DNA from: Tropicibacter alexandrii
Lineage (GTDB): Bacteria > Pseudomonadota > Alphaproteobacteria > Rhodobacterales > Rhodobacteraceae
Length of the DNA stretch: 64,000 bases
Direction of reading: 5' to 3'
Assembly: GCF_003667315.2 (NCBI RefSeq)
Contig: NZ_RCTZ02000009.1
Location: 62,001-126,000, forward strand
Numbering within the stretch: the stretch's first letter is position 1; each line of letters starts with the position of its first letter. The translations under genes and the position numbers were made by a program. Below are positions 1 through 7,322 of the stretch, in pieces. The notes beneath the pieces are model-generated. The model had not been told where the DNA came from. It ran no database searches and saw only the letters and a list, made by a program, of their open reading frames with translations.

Positions 1-69
1 CCGAAGGCGCACCTTTGGATCACCACACCCGCCCTTGCGGTGACGAGACCGGCGGGCTATCCGGCTGCC

Positions 70-837
70 ATGCCCAGATACGCGCTTCTCGTGGAATATG
101 ACGGTCGGCCCTTCGCAGGCTGGCAAAGACAGGCGGATCAGCCCTCGGTGCAGGGCGCGATCGAGGCCGCGCTGGCGCGGCTGGAGCCACGCGCCCACAC
201 CATCGCCGCCGCCGGGCGGACCGATGCCGGGGTGCATGGGCGCGGGCAGGTCGCACAGTGCGACATGGACAAGGACTGGGACCCGTTCCGCCTGTCCGAG
301 GCTCTGAACTATCACCTCAAACCCGCCCCGGTCGGCATCCTCGCCTGCGCGCGCGTCGATGATGAGTGGCACGCGCGTTTTTCCGCCATCGAACGGCGCT
401 ACCTCTTCCGCCTGCTCATGCGCCGCGCCCCCGCGACGCTGGAGACCGGGCAGGTCTGGCGGGTGAACCACGACCTCGACGCAGAGGCCATGCGCGCCGG
501 GGCGGCGCATCTCGTCGGGCTTCACGACTTCACCACCTTCCGTTCGGTGATGTGTCAGGCGAAATCCCCGGTCAAGACGCTGGACGAGATCCGCATCGAC
601 CGGGTCGAGGGACCGGCCGGGCCGGAAATCCAGTTCCGCCTGCGGGCGCGGTCCTTCCTACACAATCAGGTCCGCTCCATCGTCGGCACGCTGGAGCGCG
701 TCGGTGCGGGCGCCTGGGCGCCCGAGCGGGTGGCCGAGGCCTTGGACGCGCGCGACCGCGCGGCCTGCGGACCGGTCAGCCCGCCGGACGGGCTGTACCT
801 GACGGGGGTTGGCTATCCCGAGGACCCGTTTTCCTGA
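70..837 (+). CDS. truA: tRNA pseudouridine(38-40) synthase TruA
   Basis: This enzyme isomerises uridines 38-40 in the anticodon arm of many tRNAs to pseudouridine, in the cytoplasm. The 255-residue protein opens with [12 protein letters not shown], the usual TruA start. It carries the catalytic motif GRTDAGVHG at residues 49-57, with the nucleophilic Asp at 52. The central FTTFRS and C-terminal [11 protein letters not shown] segments also match the family. An in-frame codon at 40 could extend the protein, but those residues do not resemble TruA, so the ATG at 70 is preferred. The 69 bases upstream hold no recognisable gene end. A short GC-rich hairpin at about 844-857 follows the stop. I am sure of the family. 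Confidence 0.96.
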   Translation: MPRYALLVEYDGRPFAGWQRQADQPSVQGAIEAALARLEPRAHTIAAAGRTDAGVHGRGQVAQCDMDKDWDPFRLSEALNYHLKPAPVGILACARVDDEWHARFSAIERRYLFRLLMRRAPATLETGQVWRVNHDLDAEAMRAGAAHLVGLHDFTTFRSVMCQAKSPVKTLDEIRIDRVEGPAGPEIQFRLRARSFLHNQVRSIVGTLERVGAGAWAPERVAEALDARDRAACGPVSPPDGLYLTGVGYPEDPFS

Positions 838-867
838 AAAGGGCGCACAGCGCCGCCCCGTGGACTG

Positions 868-1374
868 TCAGTCATTGTCGATATCGCCCGCCCCTGCGCC
901 GGAGCGGGAAGCGTCGCTGGCGGGCACGAGCGTGCGCGCCGCCAGCGCGGCCAGTGCGTCGTAGCACTCACCTTGCAGCGTCAGCCGCGCGGGCAGGGAA
1001 CTGGCCGGAGCGTCCGGCGCAATGGACAGGTGCAGGCGCGGGATTCCGTCCTCTTCGACCACGTGGCAGCCTGCGATCGCGTGGCCGCAAATCCGCGCAT
1101 AGGCCGGGGCCAGCGCCGCGTCGCCCGGTTGCAGGCTGAGCACCATGTCGGGCCCGGCCAGCGGCAGGGCGCGGCGGATGTCCTCGGGCAGCAGGTGCAG
1201 CCGCAGGATCGGCCCGCCCTCCGCGTCAAGCGCCCGTGTCAGCGCCTCCGGGTCGCCCTCCAGCGCGAGGTGATGCGCGGCGGCGCGGCCAAAGCTGTCC
1301 GCTTGCGCCGAGGGGAAGCCCGCGCCAAGCGCGGCCTTGCGGGCAAGGACCTCGACCTCGTTGACCGAACGCAT
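868..1374 (-). CDS. DUF3726 domain protein
   Basis: This 168-residue protein resembles the DUF3726 family as I remember it from Rhodobacterales and relatives. Its function is unknown. The opening MRSVNEVEVLARKAALGAG is characteristic, and no catalytic motif, signal peptide or membrane span is visible. An upstream in-frame start would add seven residues. The ATG at 1374 is preferred because it overlaps the TGA of the preceding minus-strand gene (TGATG), which suggests translational coupling. The partner is a 540-residue protein, also of unknown function, so the two probably act together. The last residues are acidic. Confidence 0.75.
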   Translation of the reverse strand: MRSVNEVEVLARKAALGAGFPSAQADSFGRAAAHHLALEGDPEALTRALDAEGGPILRLHLLPEDIRRALPLAGPDMVLSLQPGDAALAPAYARICGHAIAGCHVVEEDGIPRLHLSIAPDAPASSLPARLTLQGECYDALAALAARTLVPASDASRSGAGAGDIDND

Positions 1375-2996
1375 CACGCGCTGGCCCTCAGCCACCAGTC
1401 ATCGGCCAGCGGCGTCGACAAGTCCTCGGGCAGGGGCGCACCGCGACACAGGGTGACGCGGGTCCAGAGATCCGATTTCGGATCGAAACCCGTCGCCCCG
1501 AAGAAGGCCAGTTTGCAGCGCAGCATGTCGATGGGCCGCGTGGTGTCCGCGAGCAGGTTGTCCTGGATTTCCGAATAGGGATGGGCATCCGCCAGCAGCA
1601 CCCGCGCCAGCGCCATCTCGTGCTGCGGATGGGCTTCGCGGAAGGCGCGCAGCGGACCCCTTTCGGGCAATGCGCGATGCAGCGCCTGCACCCGGCGGGC
1701 GATGTCGAGCGGGCTTTCCCGCTCGGCCCCCGGCTCGGCAAAGCGGTCGCCGAGGCGCGGTTCGTTCTTTTCCTCGGACACGTACCAGAAGCGGCGCAGA
1801 TGCGCGGGGTCGTCGAAATCGAGCGCAAGCGCCCAGCCGAACTGCGCCGCGATGCGGGCGCGCAGATCTTCGACCGTATCGGGCGGCAGGGGCGTCGGCG
1901 GGGCCGTGTCGGCCATCGTCTCGGCAAGGTCGTCGATCACCTCGCCGAAGGGTTCGAGCAGCAGGGCAACCGTCAGTTCCTGTGTCTGGACGGACAGGGC
2001 GTCGGTCGCGGCGAGGATCTGTGACGGGCTGCCCTGCGCCACCGCAGCGATGACCTGCGGCCATTCCCGAGCGGTCTGGGCGATCTCGCCCTGAGCGCGC
2101 GGATCGGGCACGCGCCAGTCGGCGAGGTGCTGCGCCGCGCGCAGCGCCAGCGTATGCAGGCGCGCCCGCGCCTCGGGCGAGATATCGGGCATGGCCAGCA
2201 CCCGCGCCAGCGCGGTTTCGCGCGCCGCGATCCAGTTGTTCAGCAGCACCGGATGGGACACGAGGAACGGCGCCATGCCGAGCCCGGTCGAATTGCCGAT
2301 GCCAAGGCGGCGTTTCAGATCGGGATCGAGCGGCGCGCCGCCCAGATGCTCGACGAGGTCGTGGGTGAAGGTCCGGATCATCCATACGGTCAGCATCTCG
2401 GCGGCGAAGGGGCCTTGTAGGCCGGGACGGCCAGCGATCAGGGCGCGGTCGGCGATGCCGAATTTGCCGTTGCCGTAGACGGCGGTCGTCCGCATCAGAT
2501 AGCCCACGGCATCGATCTGGTCCCGGTCGGGCTGCTGGCCCGCGCGCAGGTGCTCGACGATATGACCGAACAGGCGGACGGACTTGTTGGCGCGCGACAG
2601 GACGAGGTCGCGCGGGCCGAATCGCCCGGCCTCCTGCAAAGGCGCATTGGCGGTGATGCGGGCGATGTCCTCGGGGCCGGGGATGCCGTCGAACAGCACA
2701 TAGGCAGTGTCCCAAGCGGTGGCGATCACCCGGTCCGAGCGGTCCTCATCCGCCAGCGGGCTGGATACGGCGACAAGGCTGTAATCGTGCCCGCCAAGCG
2801 CGATGGTGTAGACCGCGTGCCCATAGCCCTCGGCGTCGATCTGCCAGACCGGGCGGCGCAACTCGGCACCCTCGCGCGCGAGCCGTCTGGTCAGGCAGCG
2901 CAGGAAGGACAGGCGGGTTGGAAAGCCCGCGCCCATCCGGGCGAGGCGCATGACCTGCGCGGCTGGGCGCAGCGGGGGCAGGGCAATGTCTTTCAT
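1374..2996 (-). CDS. Conserved hypothetical protein, partner of DUF3726
   Basis: This is a 540-residue cytoplasmic-looking protein without signal peptide or transmembrane segments. I recognise no enzyme motif. It is rich in Arg, Ala and Leu and looks mostly helical. Visible landmarks are a FGPRDLVLSRANKSVRLFGH segment near residue 130 and a GNGKFGIADR segment near 180. Codon use and GC match the surroundings, and its reading frame is intact over 1.6 kb, so it is a real gene. It directly precedes the DUF3726 gene with a one-base TGATG overlap, which implies a joint role. Its function is unknown. Confidence 0.72.
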   Translation of the reverse strand: MKDIALPPLRPAAQVMRLARMGAGFPTRLSFLRCLTRRLAREGAELRRPVWQIDAEGYGHAVYTIALGGHDYSLVAVSSPLADEDRSDRVIATAWDTAYVLFDGIPGPEDIARITANAPLQEAGRFGPRDLVLSRANKSVRLFGHIVEHLRAGQQPDRDQIDAVGYLMRTTAVYGNGKFGIADRALIAGRPGLQGPFAAEMLTVWMIRTFTHDLVEHLGGAPLDPDLKRRLGIGNSTGLGMAPFLVSHPVLLNNWIAARETALARVLAMPDISPEARARLHTLALRAAQHLADWRVPDPRAQGEIAQTAREWPQVIAAVAQGSPSQILAATDALSVQTQELTVALLLEPFGEVIDDLAETMADTAPPTPLPPDTVEDLRARIAAQFGWALALDFDDPAHLRRFWYVSEEKNEPRLGDRFAEPGAERESPLDIARRVQALHRALPERGPLRAFREAHPQHEMALARVLLADAHPYSEIQDNLLADTTRPIDMLRCKLAFFGATGFDPKSDLWTRVTLCRGAPLPEDLSTPLADDWWLRASA

Positions 2997-3087
2997 GCGG
3001 GCAGTCTGGCATCGCGCGCCGTGTCAGGAAAGAGAGATTCGCGACGCAGGGTGGTCCGGTGACGACTGGGCAGGGCGGTGAGCTTGG

Positions 3088-3113
3088 GTAGGATGGGTGA
3101 TCACCCATCCTAC
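3088..3113. repeat. 26-bp perfect palindrome, probable terminator repeat
   Basis: The 13-base arm GTAGGATGGGTGA is followed immediately by its exact complement, with no spacer. It lies just downstream of the stop codon of the minus-strand dipeptidase gene, at 3120. A close relative with a variant arm (GTAGGTCGGG) lies at 7049-7073 after argF. The arms differ between copies but stay complementary, so secondary structure seems to be what is kept. It is probably a terminator or a short dispersed palindromic repeat. Confidence 0.75.
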
Positions 3114-3119
3114 TTCAGG

Positions 3120-4097
3120 TCACGCAGGCCCGAAGCTGGCCTCGTAGAACCGCAGCCAGTTGTCGCCCATGATCCCGTCCGTCTCGGCCCGCGAAAAGCC
3201 CACCTCGCGCAGCCCGTCGCGGATATTGTCCCAGTCGCGGTTGTCGCAGAACCAGTCGGGCTGCGGCGGAAAGCCGGGCTTGGCCGCCGAGCCCTCGCCA
3301 TAGTCGATGTCCTTGGTCCAGCGCCCCACGCGCATCCATTCGACGACCTTGTCCGGCTGGTCCTGACACAGATCGGTGCCGATGCCGAGGTTTTCCGCCC
3401 CGTACCGATCCGCCGCCTCGGCGATCATCTCGCAGAAATCCGATATGCGGCAATTCGTGCCGTCCTTCAGGTGATGCGGATAGACGGAAAAGCCCAACAT
3501 CCCGCCGGAATTGGTCAGCGCCTTCAACACCGTATCGGACTTGTTGCGCAGCGCCGGGTGCCACCAATGCGGGTTGGCATGGGTGATCGCGATGGGCCGT
3601 GTGGAATGGTCGATCGCCTCCAGCGTCGACCGCTCCGCGCTGTGGCTCATGTCCACGACCAGCCCAACCCGGTTCATCTCGGCCACCACGGCGCGCCCCA
3701 TGCGGGTCAACCCGGTATCTTCGTCCTCGTAACAGCCCGTCGCCAGCAGCGACTGGTTGTTGTAGGTCAACTGCATGAAGCGCACACCCAGCTGGTGCAC
3801 GATCTCGACCAGCCCGATATCATCCTCGATGGGCGAGGGGTTCTGAAATCCAAAGAAGACCGCCGTGCGCCCGGTCTGCTGGGCCTCGATCACATGCCGC
3901 GCCTCGGTCCCGCGCAGGATCAGGCCGGGGAACTGCTCGAACCAGCGGTTCCAGCGTTCGAGGTTCAGCACCATTTCGCGGAAACTCTCGTGATAGGCGA
4001 TGGTCACGTGGATTGCGTCGACGCCGCCTTCGCGCAATTGGCGAAAGACCTTTTCCGAGAAGTTGCAGTATTGCAGGTTGTCGATCAGCACGCTCAT
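3120..4097 (-). CDS. M19-family dipeptidase homologue with altered metal site
   Basis: The 325-residue protein has the TIM-barrel pattern of the membrane dipeptidase (peptidase M19) family. That family normally hydrolyses dipeptides with two zinc ions. The C-terminal ligand histidines are visible in DMSH (His152) and ITHAN (His173), followed by the GIGTDL strand. The N-terminal His-x-Asp pair appears to be replaced in IDNLQY (residues 5-10). The bridging Glu appears replaced by Gln85 in FGFQNP. The protein may therefore bind one metal or work on a different substrate. No signal peptide is present, so it should be cytoplasmic. The palindrome at 3088-3113 follows the stop. The family is clear but dipeptidase activity is doubtful. 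Confidence 0.8.
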   Translation of the reverse strand: MSVLIDNLQYCNFSEKVFRQLREGGVDAIHVTIAYHESFREMVLNLERWNRWFEQFPGLILRGTEARHVIEAQQTGRTAVFFGFQNPSPIEDDIGLVEIVHQLGVRFMQLTYNNQSLLATGCYEDEDTGLTRMGRAVVAEMNRVGLVVDMSHSAERSTLEAIDHSTRPIAITHANPHWWHPALRNKSDTVLKALTNSGGMLGFSVYPHHLKDGTNCRISDFCEMIAEAADRYGAENLGIGTDLCQDQPDKVVEWMRVGRWTKDIDYGEGSAAKPGFPPQPDWFCDNRDWDNIRDGLREVGFSRAETDGIMGDNWLRFYEASFGPA

Positions 4098-4136
4098 GGG
4101 CGCGACGCTAGCCGCGCCCTTTGCGGGCGTCCAGCC

Positions 4137-4601
4137 CTATCCGCGTCCGCGATAGGTTGGCACGTCTTGATCGGGAATCCACACACCCGACGGCACCTCG
4201 CCGGTCTGGTAGAAGACGTCGATCGGGATACCGCCGCGCGGATACCAATAGCCGCCGATGCGCAGCCACTCCGGGTCTAGGAGATCGACGATGCGCTTGC
4301 CGATCATCACCGTGCAGGCCTCGTGAAAGGCCCCGTGGTTGCGGAAGGAAAACAGGAACAGTTTCAGCGATTTGGATTCCACCAGCCAATCGCGCGGCAC
4401 ATAGTCGATCACCAGATGCGCAAAGTCCGGCTGCCCCGTCATCGGACACAGCGAGGTGAATTCCGGCGCGGTGAAGCGCACGCAATAGCGCGTCCCGGCC
4501 TCGGGGTTGGGGACCCGCTCCAGCACGGCTTGATCGGGGTCGGTGGGGATGCCGGTCGGCTGGCCCAGCTGTTGCAGGCCGGAATAGATATCGTCGCTCA
4601 T
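4137..4601 (-). CDS. queF: NADPH-dependent 7-cyano-7-deazaguanine reductase QueF
   Basis: QueF reduces preQ0 to preQ1, a four-electron step in queuosine biosynthesis for tRNA wobble positions, in the cytoplasm. The 154-residue length fits the short, unimodular type I QueF. The substrate-binding Cys52 lies in [10 protein letters not shown], with Asp59 just after it. The NADPH-binding signature ESKSLK is at residues 75-80 and FHE at 92-94. It is transcribed divergently from argD, with 246 bases between the starts. No preQ1 riboswitch was recognised in that interval. I am sure of the assignment. Confidence 0.96.
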   Translation of the reverse strand: MSDDIYSGLQQLGQPTGIPTDPDQAVLERVPNPEAGTRYCVRFTAPEFTSLCPMTGQPDFAHLVIDYVPRDWLVESKSLKLFLFSFRNHGAFHEACTVMIGKRIVDLLDPEWLRIGGYWYPRGGIPIDVFYQTGEVPSGVWIPDQDVPTYRGRG

Positions 4602-4790
4602 GATGCGTCCTTTCGCGTTGCGCGCGTCCTATCGCGTGCCGCCGCCGCTGACAATTTCCCTTGCATTCGCGCGCGATGCAGCGCATCAGTCGCGCATGGA
4701 CACCAAGACGATCATCCGACGAGCCTGAGCTTTCCCCGCGCCAGTCGCGCGCGGTTTCGTCGTTTTTGTCCACACCACCCCCTTGAAAAC

Positions 4791-4818
4791 TTGACTCGGT
4801 CCCTTGGTCGCGTAACCA
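4791..4818 (+). promoter_or_regulatory. Candidate sigma70-type promoter for argD
   Basis: A TTGACT hexamer at 4791-4796 is followed after 16 bases by TAACCA at 4813-4818. This would place transcription start near 4825, about 23 bases before the argD ATG. A GGAG ribosome-binding site lies at about 4837-4840. It is read by eye only; no ArgR-like operator was recognised. Confidence 0.45.
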
Positions 4819-4847
4819 ATCGGGCCTCATCTATCCGGAGACGTGAC

Positions 4848-6020
4848 ATGATCGCACCCGTTCTGCCCACCTATGCACGCGCGCCCCTGCACTTTGTGAA
4901 GGGCGAAGGTTCGTGGCTGATCGAGGAGGACGGGCGACGCTTTCTCGACCTTGGCTCCGGCATTGCCGTGAACGCGCTGGGCCATGCGGCCCCCGAACTG
5001 GTCGCCGCATTGACCGAGCAGGCGAACACGCTGTGGCACGTGTCGAACCTGTACGAGATTCCGCAACAAGAGGCGCTGGCGCGCAAGCTGGTCGACGTGA
5101 CCTTTGCCGACACGGTCTTCTTCACCAATTCCGGCACCGAGGCTTGCGAACTGGCGGTCAAGATGGCGCGCAAATATTGGCACGACAAAGGCCAGCCCGA
5201 AAAGATCGAGATCCTGACCTTCGACGGCTGCTTCCATGGCCGGTCCACGGCGGCGATTGCGGCCTCTGGCGCGCCCAAGATGGTCGGCGGGTTTGGTCCC
5301 GTGCTCGAAGGTTTCGTGCACCTGCCGTGGGGCGATCACGATGCGCTGAACGCCGCGATCAATGAGCGTACGGGGGCGATCCTCATCGAACCGGTGCAGG
5401 GCGAAGGCGGCATCCGCCCGCTGCCCGACCAATGCCTGCAAGGCCTGCGCAAGCTGTGCGACGAAAAGGGCATCCTGCTGATCCTGGACGAGGTGCAATG
5501 CGGCATGGGCCGGACGGGCAAGCTCTTTGCGCATGAATGGGCGGGCATCACCCCCGATATCATGATGGTCGCCAAGGGCATCGGCGGCGGCTTCCCGCTT
5601 GGCGCCGTGCTGGCCACCGAGGATGCCGCCAGCGGCATGGTCACCGGCACGCACGGCTCGACCTATGGCGGCAACCCGCTGGGCTGCGCCGTGGGCAAGG
5701 CCGTGGTGGATCGCATCGCCGACCCGGCCTTCCTTGAACAGGTCCGCGCCCGCGCCGGTCAGTTGCGGCAAGGTCTCGAAGGGCTGGTCGCCAGCCATCC
5801 GGACATCTTCGAGTCCGTTCGCGGTCAGGGCCTGATGCTTGGCCTGCGCACCAAGATCGCCCCGGCCGATTTCGTCAAGGCGGGCTACGCCGCCGAGGTC
5901 ATCACGGTTCCAGCCGCCGACAACATCGTCCGTCTGCTGCCGCCGCTGACCCTGTCCGAAGACGAGGTCGCCGAGGCCATCACCCGTCTCGACAAGGCCG
6001 CCGCCTCCCTAGCCGCCTGA
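4848..6020 (+). CDS. argD: Acetylornithine aminotransferase (class III)
   Basis: This PLP enzyme converts N-acetylglutamate semialdehyde to N-acetylornithine in arginine synthesis, and many homologues also act on succinyldiaminopimelate. The 390-residue protein shows NSGTEA at residues 94-99 and [12 protein letters not shown] at 213-224. The Schiff-base Lys243 lies in [13 protein letters not shown]. The frame is open far upstream, but the ATG at 4848 has a GGAG site eight bases away and starts with the typical [13 protein letters not shown]. argF follows 93 bases later on the same strand, supporting an arginine operon. Acetylornithine is the most likely substrate, given argF next door; a broader omega-transaminase role cannot be excluded. 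Confidence 0.92.
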   Translation: MIAPVLPTYARAPLHFVKGEGSWLIEEDGRRFLDLGSGIAVNALGHAAPELVAALTEQANTLWHVSNLYEIPQQEALARKLVDVTFADTVFFTNSGTEACELAVKMARKYWHDKGQPEKIEILTFDGCFHGRSTAAIAASGAPKMVGGFGPVLEGFVHLPWGDHDALNAAINERTGAILIEPVQGEGGIRPLPDQCLQGLRKLCDEKGILLILDEVQCGMGRTGKLFAHEWAGITPDIMMVAKGIGGGFPLGAVLATEDAASGMVTGTHGSTYGGNPLGCAVGKAVVDRIADPAFLEQVRARAGQLRQGLEGLVASHPDIFESVRGQGLMLGLRTKIAPADFVKAGYAAEVITVPAADNIVRLLPPLTLSEDEVAEAITRLDKAAASLAA

Positions 6021-6090
6021 TGCTTCTTCTGGCCAAAAATACCGCGGGGTGAATGCGCCAGTGGCGCAGAGGGGCAGCGCCCCTCCCCCC
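6021..6090. repeat. Dispersed intergenic repeat, copy A
   Basis: The segment begins right after the argD stop with TGCTTCTTCTGGCC and AAAAATACCGCGGGG. It continues with two hairpins: arms TGCGCCA/TGGCGCA at 6054-6068, and AGGGGC/GCCCCT at 6070-6084. Related copies with the same order (CTTCTT, TGG, AAAATACC, a run of G, then a hairpin) are at 25771, 32786, 33013 and 60418. It lies between argD and argF and may act as a terminator or processing site between them. Confidence 0.7.
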
Positions 6091-6113
6091 CTTTCACAAA
6101 AAAGAACACTGAC

Positions 6114-7040
6114 ATGAACCACTTCCTTGACATCCACAAGACCGACAAGGACCAGCTGAGGGCCATCATCGACGAGGCCAAGGCGATCAAGTCCGCCCGC
6201 AACGGCCGCCCCAAGGCGATGCCCGACGACGAAACCCCGCTCGACGGGCGCATGGTCGCGCTGATCTTCGAAAAACCGTCGACCCGGACCCGCGTGTCGT
6301 TCGACGTGGGCGTGCGGCAGATGGGCGGGCAGACCATGGTGCTGTCCGGCAGCGACATGCAACTGGGCCATGGCGAGACCATCGCCGACACCGCCCGCGT
6401 CCTCAGCCGCTTCGTCGACATGATCATGATCCGCACCTTCGACGAAAGTGTGCTCGAAGAGATGTCGGACTACGCGACCGTGCCGGTCATCAACGGGCTG
6501 ACGGACCGCACGCATCCCTGCCAGATCATGGCCGACATCCTGACCTTCGAGGAACATCGCGGCCCCATTGCCGGGAAAAAGGTCGTCTGGTGCGGCGACG
6601 GCAACAACGTCTGCGCGTCCTTCCTGCATGCCGCCGGGCAGTTCGGGTTCGACCTGACCTTCACCGGGCCGGTGCAGCTTGACCCCGAGATGGAATTCGT
6701 GGGCCTCGCCCGCAATCAGGGCAGCACGATCACCATCGAACGCGACCCGTTCAAGGCCGTCGAGGGCGCCGATCTGGTGGTCGCCGACACTTGGGTCTCG
6801 ATGCATGACGCGCAATCCGCCAGGGAACGCCGTCACAACATGTTGCGCCCCTATCAGGTCAACGAGGCCCTGATGGAGGCGGCGGGCAAGGACGCGCTCT
6901 TCATGCACTGCCTGCCCGCGCATCGCGGCGAAGAGGTGACGTCCGAGGTGATGGATGGCCCGCAATCGGTGATCTGGGACGAGGCCGAAAACCGGCTCCA
7001 CGCCCAGAAGGCGATCATGCGCTGGTGCATCGGCGGCTGA
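6114..7040 (+). CDS. argF: Ornithine carbamoyltransferase
   Basis: It transfers the carbamoyl group from carbamoyl phosphate to ornithine, giving citrulline in arginine synthesis, in the cytoplasm. The 308-residue protein carries all the family landmarks. The carbamoyl-phosphate loop STRTR is at residues 56-60, HPCQ at 134-137, and the ornithine-binding HCLP at 265-268. The start has no obvious alternative. It follows argD and the repeat in between, and is followed by a palindromic terminator at 7049-7073. Arginine biosynthesis rather than the deiminase pathway is favoured because argD is adjacent and no arcA or arcC is seen. Confidence 0.96.
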   Translation: MNHFLDIHKTDKDQLRAIIDEAKAIKSARNGRPKAMPDDETPLDGRMVALIFEKPSTRTRVSFDVGVRQMGGQTMVLSGSDMQLGHGETIADTARVLSRFVDMIMIRTFDESVLEEMSDYATVPVINGLTDRTHPCQIMADILTFEEHRGPIAGKKVVWCGDGNNVCASFLHAAGQFGFDLTFTGPVQLDPEMEFVGLARNQGSTITIERDPFKAVEGADLVVADTWVSMHDAQSARERRHNMLRPYQVNEALMEAAGKDALFMHCLPAHRGEEVTSEVMDGPQSVIWDEAENRLHAQKAIMRWCIGG

Positions 7041-7048
7041 TATATCCC

Positions 7049-7073
7049 GTAGGTCGGGATCACCCCGACCTAC
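7049..7073. terminator. Bidirectional terminator palindrome between argF and a small minus-strand gene
   Basis: A 10-base arm GTAGGTCGGG pairs with CCCGACCTAC around the five-base loop ATCAC. It sits nine bases after the argF stop and three bases before the stop of the converging small membrane-protein gene, so it can serve both strands. It belongs to the same palindrome family as 3088-3113, with a different but still complementary arm. Confidence 0.75.
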
Positions 7074-7075
7074 CC

Positions 7076-7261
7076 TTAGAACACCACGCGCGTGAACCAC
7101 ACGATCGCCATAAGCCAGAACATCGGGACAAAGATCAGCACCGCCCCCCAGATCAACGGTTGCACCGGGTTGCGCCGCATGACGCGGGGCGGCAGGTGCG
7201 GGCGGTACTGATAGGGGGCGACCGAGAAGCGTTTGGGCAGCTCTTGCATCCGGGACTCCAT
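7076..7261 (-). CDS. Small single-span membrane protein
   Basis: This 61-residue protein has a basic N-terminal half with Pro and Tyr residues. One hydrophobic segment of about 20 residues near the C-terminus (PLIWGAVLIFVPMFWLMAIV) makes it a likely inner-membrane protein. Starts at 7261 or 7249 (MQELPKRF) are both possible. It converges on argF and shares the terminator at 7049-7073. No known family was recognised. The coding call rests on the clean membrane span and the fit between convergent stops. Confidence 0.6.
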   Translation of the reverse strand: MESRMQELPKRFSVAPYQYRPHLPPRVMRRNPVQPLIWGAVLIFVPMFWLMAIVWFTRVVF

Positions 7262-7322
7262 GCATGACTGGCGCAAGCCTGCCCGAGAGCGGTTAAGATT
7301 GTCCTAGCTGCGGCGGCAAAGC

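Noticed and set aside
1-69. End of an fmt gene upstream of truA
   Set aside because: None of the three plus frames shows residues resembling the fmt C-terminus before a stop, so no partial gene is called.
3078-4280. A 400-codon plus-strand frame opposite the dipeptidase homologue
   Set aside because: High-GC shadow frame. The minus-strand frame has clear M19 features, while this one has none and a skewed composition.
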